From: Duganella radicis
GTDB lineage: Bacteria > Pseudomonadota > Gammaproteobacteria > Burkholderiales > Burkholderiaceae_D
Length of the DNA: 64,000 bases
NCBI RefSeq assembly: GCF_009720825.1
Contig: NZ_WNKY01000030.1
Span: forward strand, 1 to 64,000
Direction of reading: 5' to 3'
Shown: positions 62,872 to 64,000 of the stretch, in pieces
Layout of the letters: each line of letters opens with the position of its first letter
Position numbering within the stretch: position 1 is the first letter of the stretch
Position numbers and translations under genes: made by a program
The notes under the pieces: model-generated
Told to the model about the DNA's origin: nothing
The model's input: only the letters and a program-made list of their open reading frames with translations
Database searches by the model: none

Positions 62872-64000
62872 TCACACCTTCATCGGCAGAATCACCATCT
62901 GCAAGCCTTCGAGGTGCAAACGGCGCTGGGCGGCCAGCGCCGCCTGGTTGTGCAGCAGCCGGGTGAACCAGTTGTCGGAAGCGAAGATCAATTTGCTGGT
63001 GAAGAAAATCGAGTGCGGGAACTCGCGGCTGATCTCTTCGCACAGCCGCGTCACCTCCTCCACCGCATCCGTGCCGAAGCCAAGATAGGACGAGGCCGCC
63101 ATGCCATGGCTATGGCAAAAGTCGACAAAGAATTCCAGCGTCTCCGCCGCCTCGGTGCGCATCTGCTCCATGGCGCCCTCGCCGCCGTAGGCGTGCGAAT
63201 CGACCGTGCGCGCGTTCACGAACAGGAAATTCTTGAAGTGCCCCGGGAACATGCGCTGCACCCACAGCAAGGCATGCAAACCGCCGCCGCGCGAGGTGCC
63301 GACGATGAATACCGCCGTCTGGTCATCCTGATTCGGCTCGACCGGCTCCTGATTCGGCCCGAACGGCTGCGACGCAAACACCTCGTCCACCGAATGAATC
63401 GCCTGCTTGGTCTCGCGGTAATGCTTGCGGATATAGAAGCAAAACACCGCCATCGCCGCAATGATGGCCGCCGTCGCCCAGCCGCCATCGGCAAACTTCT
63501 CGAACAGCAGCACCACCAGAATGCCGGCGCAAATCACAAAGCCCAGTGCCGACAACAGCCAACGCCGCTTCCACTGCGTGCCCTTCTTGCGATTGCGCGA
63601 CCAGTACAACACCAGCCCGAACAGCGAAATCGCAAACGTCAGGAACACCGAAATCGAATACAGCACCACCAGCAAGGTCACGCTGCCGCCGGTCCACCAC
63701 AGAATGGCCAGCGCGGCGATGCCCATCACCAGAATGCCGTTCTGCGTCACCAGCCGCGTGGAGAGATAGCGGAACTTGTGCGGCACCCAGGAATCGGCCG
63801 CCATGTTCGACAGCACCGACGGACCGCCGAGGAAACCGGTATTGGCCGCCACGAACAGCAAGCCGGCCTCAAACGCCAGCACCACCACCAGCAGGCCCTG
63901 ATTCACCACCTCGCCACCCAGCCCCATGCTGGCGATGATGGTCTTGAAAGTGGACGCATTCAAAGTCTCGCCCGCCACCGGCTGCGCATCCCACAGCAGA
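62872..64000 (-). CDS. APC-family amino-acid permease, C-terminal part (5' end outside the window)
   Basis: At least 375 residues of a longer permease. Hydrophobic helices (LLVVVLAFEAGLLFVAANTGFLGGPSVLSNMAADSWVPHKF, VTLLVVLYSISVFLTFAISLFGLVLYW, LSALGFVICAGILVVLLF, WATAAIIAAMAVFCFYI) are followed by a cytoplasmic tail of about 190 residues (AVFIVGTSRGGGLHALLWVQRMFPGHFKNFLFVNARTVD...). That tail looks like a Usp/nucleotide-binding-like or Rossmann-type regulatory domain. The reading frame runs open past 63978 to the end of the window, so the apparent GTG there is not the start. Substrate unknown; KUP-like or APC transporters with such soluble tails exist. Confidence 0.8.
   Translation of the reverse strand, partial: LLWDAQPVAGETLNASTFKTIIASMGLGGEVVNQGLLVVVLAFEAGLLFVAANTGFLGGPSVLSNMAADSWVPHKFRYLSTRLVTQNGILVMGIAALAILWWTGGSVTLLVVLYSISVFLTFAISLFGLVLYWSRNRKKGTQWKRRWLLSALGFVICAGILVVLLFEKFADGGWATAAIIAAMAVFCFYIRKHYRETKQAIHSVDEVFASQPFGPNQEPVEPNQDDQTAVFIVGTSRGGGLHALLWVQRMFPGHFKNFLFVNARTVDSHAYGGEGAMEQMRTEAAETLEFFVDFCHSHGMAASSYLGFGTDAVEEVTRLCEEISREFPHSIFFTSKLIFASDNWFTRLLHNQAALAAQRRLHLEGLQMVILPMKV

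Overview
The window is about 64 kb of GC-rich bacterial chromosome. A betaproteobacterium of the order Burkholderiales is the best fit, most likely Oxalobacteraceae (Duganella/Massilia/Janthinobacterium type). This is inferred from the rpe-gph-trpEGDC layout, the FIGlu-deiminase hut pathway and a type B L31 next to rho; genus cannot be settled from the sequence alone. Almost all DNA is dense, conventional core chromosome. The one clearly foreign or decayed stretch is 21.8-26.5 kb.

Layout. 0-0.6 kb: 5' part of a 16S rRNA gene with its leader and promoter (minus strand). 0.6-8.6 kb: enoyl-CoA hydratase, an MFS exporter with a probable AUU start, a universal stress protein, a Tat-type lipoprotein phosphoesterase, mltA, a 27-residue membrane peptide, apaG, rpe and gph. 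8.6-13.4 kb: a trp operon (trpE-trpG-trpD-lysE-like-trpC) preceded by a leader peptide with four Trp codons and an attenuator. 13.3-21.7 kb (minus): a diguanylate cyclase, then a molybdo-hydroxylase operon (2Fe-2S subunit, molybdopterin subunit, MocA-like transferase, M61 peptidase), a DsbC-like protein and a UbiH-family hydroxylase.

21.7-26.5 kb: an intact tRNA-Phe gene followed by a 2.8-kb insert that ends in a second copy of the tRNA 3' end. The insert holds a 5'-truncated RHS protein with a DUF4329-like tip, an overlapping secreted protein that may be its immunity factor, and an IS66 fragment. Beyond it lie a second, more decayed toxin/immunity-like pair and an IS481-type transposase remnant.

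26.5-34.6 kb: a family 6 DNA glycosylase and an Mpo1-like protein divergent around a perfect palindrome, small transporters and enzymes, an Rpn-family nuclease, a fused glycine-betaine-type ABC protein and a large zinc metalloprotease. 34.6-43.7 kb (minus): hutU-hutH-hutG-hutF-hutD-hutI behind a sigma-70-type promoter with a HutC operator inside its spacer, and an upstream YtcJ-like amidohydrolase. The repressor gene hutC lies 7 kb away at 49 kb. 43.8-49 kb: msbA, an SDR/TetR pair, and an ada / 2OG-oxygenase DNA-repair pair.

49.9-64 kb: a 1424-residue hybrid histidine kinase with an NMT1/THI5 sensor plus a stand-alone receiver, trxA, rho, rpmE2, an ArnT-like membrane glycosyltransferase, an amino-acid-binding-type periplasmic protein, two tandem secreted paralogues of unknown function, an unusual FtsH-like membrane AAA protease coupled to a 46-residue protein that echoes the protease's own C terminus, and the 3' part of an APC-type permease that runs off the window.

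The least explained candidates for new biology are the FtsH-like protease with its microprotein, the tandem secreted paralogues, and the truncated RHS/immunity module. No CRISPR array, complete prophage or complete IS was seen.
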